From NCBI RefSeq assembly GCF_021390545.1, contig NZ_JAJUWR010000008.1, positions 62,001 to 126,000 of the forward strand: a stretch of DNA of 64,000 nucleotides, written 5' to 3'. Made by a program: the position numbers and the translations under genes. Of this stretch, positions 9,980 through 18,367 are shown in pieces. Within the stretch, counting starts at the first letter, position 1; every line of letters begins with the position of its first letter. The DNA is from Algoriphagus sp. AGSA1. Its GTDB lineage: Bacteria; Bacteroidota; Bacteroidia; Cytophagales; Cyclobacteriaceae. Below the pieces are notes generated by a model. It saw nothing but the letters and a program-made list of their open reading frames with translations, did not search any database and was not told where the DNA came from.

Positions 9980-9984
9980 TACGA

Positions 9985-10374
9985 ATGGGACTTCAAACAA
10001 AAAATAAAGTAAATGCGGCATTCAGCATGTCATCGATGACAGATATCATATTTCTGTTGTTGATCTTCTTTATGCTTACCTCTTCCTTTATTACACCCTC
10101 AGGCCTGCCTGTGAACCTACCCTCTAGTGAGACTTCGGATATCATTATGCAGGAAGTCACTGTCACTGTGACCAAAGATCTGAAGTATTCCGTAAATGAT
10201 AAAATCGTTCCTAGGGAACAAATCAAGACTGAATTAACTTCTTTACTTAGAGATAAGAAAGGCCAGGTCGTGTTACATATTGATAAAGAAGTACCTGTAG
10301 AGTACTTAGTAGAGATCGGAGGGATAGCTGCAGGGTTGGAGGCGAATGTGTCTATAGCTACAAAACCATTCTAA
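9985..10374 (+). CDS. ExbD/TolR-family biopolymer transport protein
   Basis: A 129-residue inner-membrane protein with one N-terminal helix (about 15-35, MTDIIFLLLIFFMLTSSFIT). The Asp in SSMTDIIFLLLIFF is the conserved proton-carrying residue of ExbD/TolR. The periplasmic part (about 40-129) ends in the usual VSIATKPF-type strand. Length is normal for the family. It is the partner of the upstream TolQ/ExbB-like channel. Confidence 0.9.
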   Translation: MGLQTKNKVNAAFSMSSMTDIIFLLLIFFMLTSSFITPSGLPVNLPSSETSDIIMQEVTVTVTKDLKYSVNDKIVPREQIKTELTSLLRDKKGQVVLHIDKEVPVEYLVEIGGIAAGLEANVSIATKPF

Positions 10375-10377
10375 AAA

Positions 10378-11334
10378 ATGGAATACTGGAATGCAGATAA
10401 AATAGAGAGCGAAAGCAAAAAGAAATCGTGGATAATCACAATTATCTTCAACATACTGCTTTTGATCGCACTTTATTTTATTGTGGTCTGGAAGCAGCCG
10501 GTTCCTCCTTTGCCAGCATTCGGTTTAGAACTCAATCTAGGGTTTACGCCTACAGGATCAGGGGAAAGAAACAGCCCCGCACCTCCCTCAGAAACTCCAA
10601 CTCCAGTGGTGGAAGATGCGGCTCCAGGTGAAATAGCAAAGGCAGTGACCCAACCTGCTACACCTCCTCCAAGTCCTAAAACCGAAACTGCTAAACCGGC
10701 AGCACAGCCTAAGCCTTCAGTAAATAAAGCAGTCACGACTAAGCCTTCACCCATAAAGGGAGAGGAAAAAGCCACAGAACAGACTAAAAAACCTGAACCC
10801 GCTCAGAAAGAAGTAGCAAAACCAGTGGAAACTCCTGCCAAAGCAGAAGAAAAGGAAACCGTCCAAAAAGCTCCTGAAAAACCAAAAATCGACCAGAGAG
10901 CAATATTCGGTGCAGGTGGGACAGCAGGAAAAGGAACCACTCCTACTTCCGGAGGAGCCCAGGGAACATCAAAAGACAAAGGTGACGAAGGGGATCCAAA
11001 AGGAACCGTAGATGGACGTGCAATTATGGGAGTAGGCTCTGGGAAAGGAGCCAATTCCGGAGATGGATATAGCCTCGACTTGGCGGGTTGGGACTTTGCC
11101 CAGCGGCCTAATATCAATGATAGAGTTTCTACACGCAATGGAAAAATAGTTTTTAAGATCACCATTGATGATTTGGGAAGGGTAGTGCAGGCTGTTCCGC
11201 TGGAGTATAATGTCTCCAATGATGTTTTGGCCTATTATCGTCAGGTAGTCAATCAAATCTCCTTCAAGAAACAAGGAGGCACTGCTGCTGAGTTTTCTAC
11301 AGGAAAAATCACGTTCGTTATTAAGGTTGATTGA
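10378..11334 (+). CDS. TonB/TolA-like energy transducer
   Basis: A 318-residue protein with one membrane helix near the N-terminus (about 19-40, IITIIFNILLLIALYFIVVW), a long Pro/Lys/Glu/Ala-rich periplasmic stalk (about 55-170), a glycine-rich segment with two related stretches (DQRAIFGAGG and DGRAIMGVGS), and a C-terminal TonB/TolA-like fold (about 255-318, GKIVFKITIDDLGRVVQAVP). It transmits energy from the motor to the outer membrane. Its likely targets are the barrel and TPR proteins just upstream; that is inference from position. folC follows after 3 bases. Confidence 0.85.
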   Translation: MEYWNADKIESESKKKSWIITIIFNILLLIALYFIVVWKQPVPPLPAFGLELNLGFTPTGSGERNSPAPPSETPTPVVEDAAPGEIAKAVTQPATPPPSPKTETAKPAAQPKPSVNKAVTTKPSPIKGEEKATEQTKKPEPAQKEVAKPVETPAKAEEKETVQKAPEKPKIDQRAIFGAGGTAGKGTTPTSGGAQGTSKDKGDEGDPKGTVDGRAIMGVGSGKGANSGDGYSLDLAGWDFAQRPNINDRVSTRNGKIVFKITIDDLGRVVQAVPLEYNVSNDVLAYYRQVVNQISFKKQGGTAAEFSTGKITFVIKVD

Positions 11335-11337
11335 TAA

Positions 11338-12747
11338 ATGGACTACCAGGAATCGCTGGATTATTTGTTTAATTCCTTGCCCATGTTCCAGCGAGTGGGG
11401 GCCGCAGCCTTCAGAAAGGACCTCCGGAATACGATTGCGCTCTGTGACCACCTCGGAAATCCAGAGCGCAAATTCAAATCAATTCATGTAGCCGGTACTA
11501 ATGGAAAGGGAAGTTCTTCCCATAGTTTGGCTGCTGTTTTCCAAAGCGCTGGATACAAAACAGGACTTTATACCTCTCCGCATCTCAAATCTTTCACTGA
11601 GCGGATCAGGATAAACGGGCAGGAAATCAGTCCTGACCTGGTCGTTCAGTTTGTGCAAGAGAACAAGAGCTTTCTGGATGAGCTGAAGCCTAGTTTTTTT
11701 GAGATGACCGTAGGAATGGCCTTCTGGCATTTTGCACAACAAGAAGTTGATATCGCCATCGTGGAAGTAGGGATGGGAGGAAATTTCGACAGCACCAATG
11801 TTATTGTTCCGGTGCTTTCGCTTATCACCAATATTGGCTTTGACCATGTACAGTTTCTGGGAGATACGCTTCCTTTGATCGCAGGAGAAAAGGCAGGGAT
11901 CATCAAGAAAAACGTCCCTGTGGTGATCAGTGAAACACATAATGAGACTAGTACTGTATTTGTAAAGAAAGCCCATGGGATGAATTCTCCGATCACCTTC
12001 GCTGACGAAAACTGGAAAGCAGTGAAGGTTTCTGAAGAGGATGGGAAGGCGAAATTTAGAATTTACACCCGTGATGGATTTAAGCGGTCTGGGGGGACAC
12101 AGATCACGGCAGGAGAGAATGCTACGGGTGGAGGGCTTCAATCCACGGCAGACGGTTCAAATGGTCGGTCTTTGGCACAGATCGGGGCAAAGGTTGAAAA
12201 GGAGTTTGGTCTGACATTTGGCCTGAACGGGAATTATCAGCAGTACAATCTTCCCGGAATACTGGAATCTATCGTTAAGATGCGCCAGATGGGTTGGGAT
12301 TTGCCGGAGAAGGCGGTTTTGGATGGGCTGAAAAATGTCACTGAATTGACCGGCTTAAAAGGGAGATGGCAGACACTTTCTACAAATCCTACAGTACTCT
12401 GTGATACAGGACACAATGAAGCTGGTTTTCGTGAGATCCTGTCCCAGCTGGAAACCTATACTTTCGAAAAGCTATGGATGGTTTTGGGGATGGTGCAGGA
12501 TAAAGACATATCCAAAGTGCTGTCCATGCTTCCCAAGTCAGCTTTTTATATCTTTTGCGAAGCTAAAATCCCTAGGGCTTTACCTGCTGAACAAATGGCG
12601 GGAAAAGCTGCCTCGTATGGCTTAAAAGGCGAAGTTATACCCGAAGTCAATGAGGCTTTAGCTTTTGCCCGAAAAAATGCGGGGGAAAATGACCTGATTT
12701 TTGTGGGAGGGAGTACTTTTGTGGTCGCAGAAATCGAAGAGCTTTAG
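11338..12747 (+). CDS. folC: Folylpolyglutamate/dihydrofolate synthase
   Basis: Adds glutamate to folates (and to dihydropteroate in bifunctional members) in the cytosol. The 469 residues start with a Mur-ligase-like ATPase: P-loop HVAGTNGKGSSSHSLAAVF, then GLYTSPHLKSFTERIRING and the conserved VEVGMGGNFDSTNV. A Gly/Ser/Thr-rich stretch at about residues 249-285 (SGGTQITAGENATGGGLQST and following) looks like an insertion relative to usual FolC. The C-terminal domain carries LCDTGHNEAGF. trmB starts directly after its stop codon. Confidence 0.92.
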   Translation: MDYQESLDYLFNSLPMFQRVGAAAFRKDLRNTIALCDHLGNPERKFKSIHVAGTNGKGSSSHSLAAVFQSAGYKTGLYTSPHLKSFTERIRINGQEISPDLVVQFVQENKSFLDELKPSFFEMTVGMAFWHFAQQEVDIAIVEVGMGGNFDSTNVIVPVLSLITNIGFDHVQFLGDTLPLIAGEKAGIIKKNVPVVISETHNETSTVFVKKAHGMNSPITFADENWKAVKVSEEDGKAKFRIYTRDGFKRSGGTQITAGENATGGGLQSTADGSNGRSLAQIGAKVEKEFGLTFGLNGNYQQYNLPGILESIVKMRQMGWDLPEKAVLDGLKNVTELTGLKGRWQTLSTNPTVLCDTGHNEAGFREILSQLETYTFEKLWMVLGMVQDKDISKVLSMLPKSAFYIFCEAKIPRALPAEQMAGKAASYGLKGEVIPEVNEALAFARKNAGENDLIFVGGSTFVVAEIEEL

Positions 12748-13407
12748 ATGAGTAGAAAAAAACTGGTTCGCTTCCAAGAAAATGAGGGCAACCCAAATGT
12801 GATCCAGGCTGGAAAGCCAATTTTTGAAACAATAAAAGGGAACTGGAATGAAGCCCAGTTTCAGAATGCGAATCCTATTGTGGTGGAACTGGCGTGTGGC
12901 AGGGGAGAGTTCACGGTGGGCTTGGCTCGTAATTTCCCAAATCAGAACTTTATTGGTGTAGATATCAAAGGAAGTCGAATCTGGAAAGGCAGTTCTACAG
13001 CGACAGCTGAAGGTATCAGCAATGTAGCTTTTCTGAGGACTCAGATTGAGCTTTTGGATAGGTACTTTGCTCCGGATGAGATTTCAGCGCTTTGGATCAC
13101 TTTCCCTGACCCATTTCCGCGGGAGGGTGATGAAAAACGAAGACTTACTTCTCCCCGCTTCTTGGATATGTACAAGCCTATGCTCAAACAGGATGGTATA
13201 GTGCATTTCAAAACTGATAATACTGATTTGTTCAATTATTCCTTGGAACTTTTCCAAAGTAGAGAGGATATAGAATTGGTGGGCTTTACACATGATTTCT
13301 ATCAAAGCGAATGGAAAGATGACCACTTTGGGATTCAGACCCGTTATGAAAAAATGTTTTCGGAGAAGGGCGAGAAGATAAAGTATCTCAAGTGTAGGTT
13401 TATTTAA
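12748..13407 (+). CDS. trmB: tRNA (guanine-N7-)-methyltransferase
   Basis: Methylates guanine 46 in the variable loop of tRNA using S-adenosylmethionine. The 219 residues show the SAM-binding motif VVELACGRGEFTVGLA, then FIGVDIKGSRIWKG and the family signature WITFPDPFPREGDEKRRLTS, with the closing YEKMF motif near the C-terminus. Its ATG directly abuts the folC stop codon, a sign of translational coupling. Confidence 0.93.
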   Translation: MSRKKLVRFQENEGNPNVIQAGKPIFETIKGNWNEAQFQNANPIVVELACGRGEFTVGLARNFPNQNFIGVDIKGSRIWKGSSTATAEGISNVAFLRTQIELLDRYFAPDEISALWITFPDPFPREGDEKRRLTSPRFLDMYKPMLKQDGIVHFKTDNTDLFNYSLELFQSREDIELVGFTHDFYQSEWKDDHFGIQTRYEKMFSEKGEKIKYLKCRFI

Positions 13408-13420
13408 GCCGCCTGCTGAA

Positions 13421-13549
13421 TTTTTCCCGCAGATTAACGCTGATCAAATTCGCAGATTGTCGGAGGTTTTGAAGAGTCCTACACTGAATCAAGCCGAAAC
13501 ATCAGCGAAAATCCGCGGCGTTTATCTGCGAAAATCTGCGGGCAAAAAG
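13421..13549. repeat. Imperfect inverted repeat of the cgcagat type
   Basis: Fills most of the gap between trmB and the sirtuin gene. The left arm (13421-13458, tttttcccgcagattaacgc...) and right arm (13505-13549, ending tctgcgggcaaaaa) are imperfect reverse complements; each carries cccgcagatt- and cgcagat-type words. A related half copy lies at 49344-49380. It is non-coding and could fold into a large hairpin, possibly acting as a transcript end for trmB. Confidence 0.65.
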
Positions 13550-13577
13550 TAGTTAAACAATAAAATCTAGAAATATC

Positions 13578-14276
13578 ATGAGCAAAAAGCAGCATTTGGT
13601 AATTCTAAGCGGAGCAGGGATTTCTGCTGAAAGTGGAATCAAAACGTTCAGGGATTCCGGAGGACTCTGGGAAGGCCATGATGTGATGGAAGTAGCCTCA
13701 CCAGAAGGGTGGAGAAGAAACCGGCAGTTGGTCCAGGATTTTTACAATCAACGTAGAAAGCAGCTGTTCCAATGCGAGCCGAATGAGGCACATGTGATTT
13801 TGGCTGATATGGAGAAGGATTATCAGGTGTCTATCATTACCCAGAATGTGGATGACCTCCACGAACGGGCAGGTTCTACTCGCGTAATCCACTTACATGG
13901 GGAATTGAGAAAGGCCCAGAGTACATTGGATCCAAATTTGATATATGAGCTTGACAGTTGGGAAATCAAAGAGGGAGACAAATGTGAAAGGGGGAGTCAA
14001 TTGAGGCCGTTTATTGTCTGGTTTGGAGAGCAGGTGCCGAAAATGGAGGAAGCTATAGCGATAGCAGCCACGGCAGATGTTTTTGTCGTGATAGGTACTT
14101 CACTTCAGGTTTACCCTGCGGCGGGATTGATTGACTACGTACCATCTACTTGTAAGTTGTTTTTGATAGATCTCAAAAAACCTGAAGTTGGTATTGGCAA
14201 AAAAGTTGTTTCTATCCTCGAAAATGCTTCTACGGGAGTAAAGACACTGGAAAAAATGCTAAAGTCTGGGATTTAA
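13578..14276 (+). CDS. Sirtuin-type NAD-dependent protein deacylase
   Basis: Removes acyl groups from lysines using NAD. The 232 residues carry GAGISAESGIKTFRDSGGLW, TQNVDDLHERAG and the catalytic His in HLHGEL, then FIVWFGE and IGTSLQVYPAAG. Tyr and Arg in FYNQRRKQL match the pair that lets class III sirtuins (E. coli CobB, SIRT5) accept succinyl and malonyl groups. Only one Cys (GDKCERGSQLRP) remains in the segment that normally holds the zinc cysteines, so it probably lacks the structural zinc. Confidence 0.9.
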   Translation: MSKKQHLVILSGAGISAESGIKTFRDSGGLWEGHDVMEVASPEGWRRNRQLVQDFYNQRRKQLFQCEPNEAHVILADMEKDYQVSIITQNVDDLHERAGSTRVIHLHGELRKAQSTLDPNLIYELDSWEIKEGDKCERGSQLRPFIVWFGEQVPKMEEAIAIAATADVFVVIGTSLQVYPAAGLIDYVPSTCKLFLIDLKKPEVGIGKKVVSILENASTGVKTLEKMLKSGI

Positions 14277-14324
14277 TTTTTGTTCAGGCTGGAAAACCCA
14301 TAAATTGACAGTTAAATTTTAACT

Positions 14325-15260
14325 ATGGCAGCGAAAAAGAATTCTTGGCCAATATTTCAATTTGAGGAGAATAAAGACACCATTTATCTCTTACATCAGT
14401 GGACGCAGATTGTGGGCAAGGTAAGACTCAAAAAGTCTCCATGGCAGAATCATTCGTGGCATGTGGCACTGTATGTGGACTCACAGGGATTGACCACTGG
14501 TTTGATCCCTTATGAAAGCGGTGTTTTTGAAATTAAATTTGACTTCATTCACCATGAATTGAAAGTAAAAACAAGCAATGGAACCAGAGACCGATTTGCA
14601 CTAGGTGGTCAGACTGTTGCCAGTTTTTATGAGCAATTGATGGAAAAATTGAAATTTTTGGGGATAAATGTGAAGATTCACGACAGCCCAAATGAAGTCG
14701 CTGACCCTATCCCTTTTTCGAAAAACAAAAAGCGGATTATGTATCAGGCCAATGCCGCACAATCACTTTGGAAGACCTTGGTTCATGTCCAGAATGTTTT
14801 TGGGGTTTTTAGGACAAAATTTACCGGCAAAAGCTCGCCTATCCACTTTTTCTGGGGATCATTCGATTTGGCTTACACCCGCTTCTCAGGTAAACAAGCA
14901 CCTGAGTTTACCGGTCAGGTTCCCAATATTCCATTAGCGGTCATGCAGGAAGCTTATTCACATGAAGTGTTTAGCGCCGGCTTTTGGCCTGGAAGTGAGG
15001 CATTTCCTTCAGCGGTGTTTTATGCCTATTGCTACCCGAATCATCCTGACTTTAAAAACGCCTCTGTTTCACCGGATAAAGCCTATTGGAACGAGAATTT
15101 AGGGGAGTTTATGCTCAGTTATGAGGAGGTCAGAAAGGCTTCCGACCCAAATGAGGTGCTTCTAGAGTTTTTGGAGAGCACCTACAATGCTGCTGCTAAA
15201 GCAGGGGATTGGGATCGAAACACCCTAGATTGTGACTTCTCGCATTTTGACAAGCATTGA
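14325..15260 (+). CDS. DUF5996 family protein
   Basis: A 311-residue soluble protein that starts SWPIFQFEENKDTIYLLHQW, close to the DUF5996 family (W-x-HTW-like openings, a central FRTKFTGKSSPIHFFWGSFD block and a C-terminal AFPSAVFYAYCYP block). No signal peptide or membrane helix. No biochemical function is established to my knowledge. It stands 48 bases after the sirtuin gene and may be co-transcribed. Confidence 0.85.
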   Translation: MAAKKNSWPIFQFEENKDTIYLLHQWTQIVGKVRLKKSPWQNHSWHVALYVDSQGLTTGLIPYESGVFEIKFDFIHHELKVKTSNGTRDRFALGGQTVASFYEQLMEKLKFLGINVKIHDSPNEVADPIPFSKNKKRIMYQANAAQSLWKTLVHVQNVFGVFRTKFTGKSSPIHFFWGSFDLAYTRFSGKQAPEFTGQVPNIPLAVMQEAYSHEVFSAGFWPGSEAFPSAVFYAYCYPNHPDFKNASVSPDKAYWNENLGEFMLSYEEVRKASDPNEVLLEFLESTYNAAAKAGDWDRNTLDCDFSHFDKH

Positions 15261-15420
15261 AGGCTGAACGATGTGGCCCCTGCTTTTTGAGTCAGATTGA
15301 TCTTAATATACTTTGGCGCATCCGGTCTAAAAGTCTATGGCTTATTATGCCATAGGATTTGATATCAGTTTTAATCACTCTATTTTGGGTCGCCAAAACA
15401 TAAACTCAAAACTCCAACTA

Positions 15421-16440
15421 ATGGATATCAACGATCATTTACCACTTTTCCCTTATCAGCCAGCCGCTGATCGATATCATCAGATGAAATATCGCAGATG
15501 CGGTAACAGCGGTTTAGTCCTACCGGAAATCAGCCTTGGTCTTTGGCATAATTTCGGACATAATGCTGATTTTACCCTTGGGCGTTCTATTCTTCGTCGC
15601 GCCTTTGATCTTGGGATTTGTCATTTTGACCTGGCAAATAATTATGGGCCTCCATTTGGGTCTGCAGAGGAGAATTTCGGTAGGATGCTGAAGAAAGATT
15701 TCCACAGCCTAAGAGATGAGTTAGTGATTTCCTCCAAAGCAGGTTGGGATATGTGGCCCGGTCCTTATGGGAATTTCGGATCCAAAAAATACTTGATTGC
15801 CAGCTGTGACCAAAGCCTGAAGCGGATGGGACTGGAATATGTGGATATTTTCTATCATCACAGGCCTGATCCCGAAACTCCTCTGGAAGAAACCATGGGG
15901 GCTCTTGACCTATTGGTTCGACAAGGCAAAGCTCTCTATGTCGGGATATCACAGTATTCTGCTGAAGATACTGCTAAGGCTTATGAAATCTTGGAGCGTT
16001 TAGGAACGCCGCTTTTGATTCACCAACCGAGATATTCCATGCTTGATCGGTGGGTGGAAAATGGTCTGATGGATGTTTTGGGAGAAAAGGGTATAGGAAG
16101 TATTGCGTTTTCTCCTTTGGAACAAGGCCTGCTTACAGATAAATACCTGAAGGGGATTCCCAAAGATTCCCGTGCAGCCAAGGATGGCAGGTATCTCAAG
16201 GCTGAGCATATTTCTGATGAAAAGATCAAAATGATCTCCCAATTGAATGGTATAGCGATAGACAGGGGGCAGACCCTTGCCCAAATGGCTATTGCATGGC
16301 TTTTAAAGAACATGCGAATCACATCTGTGCTGGTGGGTGTTTCCAGCCCCGAACAACTGGACGATAATGTGACAGCAGTGAAAAACTCCCTGTTCAGCCC
16401 TGATGAAGTAGCAACAATCAAAGGAATCCTGGAAGATTGA
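15421..16440 (+). CDS. Aldo-keto reductase, YghZ/Gpr type
   Basis: NADPH-dependent aldo-keto reductase of the AKR14 kind; in E. coli the homologue YghZ reduces L-glyceraldehyde 3-phosphate and methylglyoxal. The 339 residues carry YRRCGNSGLVLPEISLGLWH, the catalytic Asp, Tyr, Lys and His (HFDLANNYGPP, ISSKAGWDMWPGPYG, DIFYHHRPDPETPLEE), and the cofactor motif VLVGVSSPEQL. I start it at the ATG at 15421; an in-frame ATG at 15337 would add 28 residues not seen in homologues. It probably detoxifies aldehydes. Confidence 0.88.
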   Translation: MDINDHLPLFPYQPAADRYHQMKYRRCGNSGLVLPEISLGLWHNFGHNADFTLGRSILRRAFDLGICHFDLANNYGPPFGSAEENFGRMLKKDFHSLRDELVISSKAGWDMWPGPYGNFGSKKYLIASCDQSLKRMGLEYVDIFYHHRPDPETPLEETMGALDLLVRQGKALYVGISQYSAEDTAKAYEILERLGTPLLIHQPRYSMLDRWVENGLMDVLGEKGIGSIAFSPLEQGLLTDKYLKGIPKDSRAAKDGRYLKAEHISDEKIKMISQLNGIAIDRGQTLAQMAIAWLLKNMRITSVLVGVSSPEQLDDNVTAVKNSLFSPDEVATIKGILED

Positions 16441-16564
16441 ATTTTCGGTTAAACTCCCGAAGTCACCCAGCTTCTCAATCTTCCTGGGATATTGGCCAGT
16501 ATTACATCAGTAGCGCAATTTGGTTTTATTGGGTAGCTTAATATTTGTTTTTTTTGTTCCGGAC

Positions 16565-16594
16565 AAAAAAGGAGGCTCCTTTCGAAGCCTCCTT
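16565..16594 (-). terminator. Rho-independent terminator of the secreted-protein gene
   Basis: Stem aaggaggc (16569-16576) pairs with gcctcctt (16587-16594) around a 10-base loop. Read on the minus strand it ends in a T run (16565-16570), placing it about 20 bases after the stop of the minus-strand gene at 16613. Confidence 0.8.
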
Positions 16595-16612
16595 ACGTAA
16601 GTTACAACCGGA

Positions 16613-17404
16613 CTATCGAACTACGTTTTCTAGTGTGGCCAGATATACCCATTTTTGGTCTCTGGAATTTAAGCCTTCATTGACGGCCTCTCTCTGGGCG
16701 GCTGTTTGATTGATGTCTTCGTAAGACTGCGCATTGAAAAACTGCATGTAATCCTTGTAAATGTTCATGGTCAAGTGGGTGGATTTGGCTTCCGACCCCA
16801 GAGGCAATGCAGTTCTCAATAAACTCCAATGCCCCATCAGCCCCTGATCTACATACTTTTGGTGGATAGGCCTGAATACCTCATCTTCGGCTTTTTCGTA
16901 GATATCAAACTGCCCTTCATTTGCTTTCATGAGATCAAAGGAAGCGAGTACTCCGGGTTTCATCTGAAAATTATCCTTGGTCTCAGTGATCTTTTTCATA
17001 TATAATCTCATAGGCATGTCCCTCATCTTGAGTGATTCCTGAAATAATTTTGCAACTTGGGCGCTGCTCAGATGAGGATAGGCTATTTTAGTATATTCCA
17101 TCATGGATTGTTCATCTAAGCCGTTCATCATCTCCACGGGATTATTGTAATAAGTGACCATGATGTATTGGAAGGATGAATTGTCCGTACCAGATTGCAA
17201 GGACCAGAAGTCCCATCCTTTAATTCGCTTGTCATTTAGAGCCTGTCTATATACTTTCTCCATCAGACTTTTGAATTCGATGTAGTCGAAAAGTTGTTCA
17301 TTTTCAACTTTGACAAATTCAAATACCATATACTGCGTTTGTTGAGCCTTGAGACTACTTACCCAAAGCATCCCACAAAGCAGAAAAAACAATAACTTTT
17401 TCAT
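16613..17404 (-). CDS. Secreted protein of unknown function
   Basis: A 263-residue protein with signal peptide MKKLLFFLLCGMLWVSSLKA cleaved before QQTQ, so periplasmic or secreted. The mature chain has two similar halves: QYMVFEFVKVENEQLFDYIE...GWDFWSLQSG and ASFDLMKANEGQFDIYEKAE...GHWSLLRTALP. This is reminiscent of a duplicated ferredoxin-like (dimeric alpha/beta barrel) fold; that assignment is inference. No catalytic motif recognised. A clear terminator follows the gene. Confidence 0.7.
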   Translation of the reverse strand: MKKLLFFLLCGMLWVSSLKAQQTQYMVFEFVKVENEQLFDYIEFKSLMEKVYRQALNDKRIKGWDFWSLQSGTDNSSFQYIMVTYYNNPVEMMNGLDEQSMMEYTKIAYPHLSSAQVAKLFQESLKMRDMPMRLYMKKITETKDNFQMKPGVLASFDLMKANEGQFDIYEKAEDEVFRPIHQKYVDQGLMGHWSLLRTALPLGSEAKSTHLTMNIYKDYMQFFNAQSYEDINQTAAQREAVNEGLNSRDQKWVYLATLENVVR

Positions 17405-17731
17405 GGATATTAGGGTTTAGGGTTAATTTCGCGTTTGTATAATTTAAAAAAATATTTTGTTGAAAAGTATTTATAGCAGATAAAATTTTTTTTTGTAATG
17501 AAAATGACCTTGAAACTTATTTTTAATAAAGTGTTCCAGAAAATGAAAAAATGGTAATCCCCTGTTTGATATCTTATAGTTTTGATAACCATACAATGCT
17601 TTTGTAATACATTTTGCAAGCTGAATTTTCTTTATTTATGACAGGGAAATTGTAGAAAATGCATTAAAATTGGAGGTCTTTGGAATTATTTAGGATTAAG
17701 ACCCCGTTTAATATTTCATTTTCCCATCTCT
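17405..17731. other. AT-rich divergent promoter region
   Basis: 327 bases between the secreted-protein gene (minus) and the acetyltransferase gene (plus). It is very AT-rich with several A/T runs (17448-17500) and shows no ORF of note or strong hairpin. It should contain the promoters of both divergent genes. Confidence 0.5.
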
Positions 17732-18295
17732 ATGAATTTCCAGCACGTTGTTCTTGAAAACGGGAGGGTACTGCTCCGTCCCCTTTCCACCTCTGATTTT
17801 CCGGCTTTAAAAGTTCTGACAAGGGATTCAATGCTTTGGGATTATTTCACCTATGATCTCAGTATAGAAGAGCAATTTGATGATTGGGCAGATCAGGCTA
17901 TGGGGGGTGGGAGACTTCAGTTTGTGGTGTTTGATAAATTGATTCAGAAAATTGTAGGCAGTACAGCTTTTGGAAATTACTCCGAACGGGACGAGCGAAT
18001 AGAAATAGGATGGACATGGCTGGGAAAGGAGTTCCATGGAACTGGCATTAACCAAGCTATGAAGCTGCTTATGCTTGAGTATTGTTTTGAAAAACTGAAG
18101 TTGAAGCGCGTGGAGATCAAGACGGATGTGTTGAACATGCCGGCTCGGAAAGCATTGCTGAAATTAGGTGCTATAGAGGAAGGTGTGCTGAGAAGCCATA
18201 CATTGCTGGCGAATGGCAGACGCAGAGATAGTATTTACTACAGCGTGCTTCAAGAGGAATGGGAGACAATCAACAAATTAGCCGGTCAATCTTAG
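17732..18295 (+). CDS. GNAT-family N-acetyltransferase (RimJ/RimL-like)
   Basis: A 187-residue cytosolic acetyltransferase. It starts VVLENGRVLLRPLSTSDFPA, as RimJ/RimL-type enzymes do, and has the acetyl-CoA region around EIGWTWLGKEFHGTGINQAM and the closing NMPARKALLKLGAIEEGVLR block. The acceptor substrate cannot be predicted; ribosomal protein N-termini, peptides or small amines are all possible. Confidence 0.85.
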   Translation: MNFQHVVLENGRVLLRPLSTSDFPALKVLTRDSMLWDYFTYDLSIEEQFDDWADQAMGGGRLQFVVFDKLIQKIVGSTAFGNYSERDERIEIGWTWLGKEFHGTGINQAMKLLMLEYCFEKLKLKRVEIKTDVLNMPARKALLKLGAIEEGVLRSHTLLANGRRRDSIYYSVLQEEWETINKLAGQS

Positions 18296-18367
18296 ACTAT
18301 CTGGGGGCATTAAGTCTTTAATCAATTGCTTTCAAAGAGGAGGCTGGCTGGCAGGGTCCTTCCTACG

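Noticed and set aside
10378..11334. Overlapping frames in the Pro/Lys-rich part of the TonB-like gene
   Set aside because: Long alternative frames arise from biased composition; the TonB-like frame carries the helix and domain.
16547..16570. Palindrome between the aldo-keto reductase and secreted-protein genes (T run, ttccgga, A run)
   Set aside because: It is mostly the A/T runs flanking the terminator; no separate function supported.
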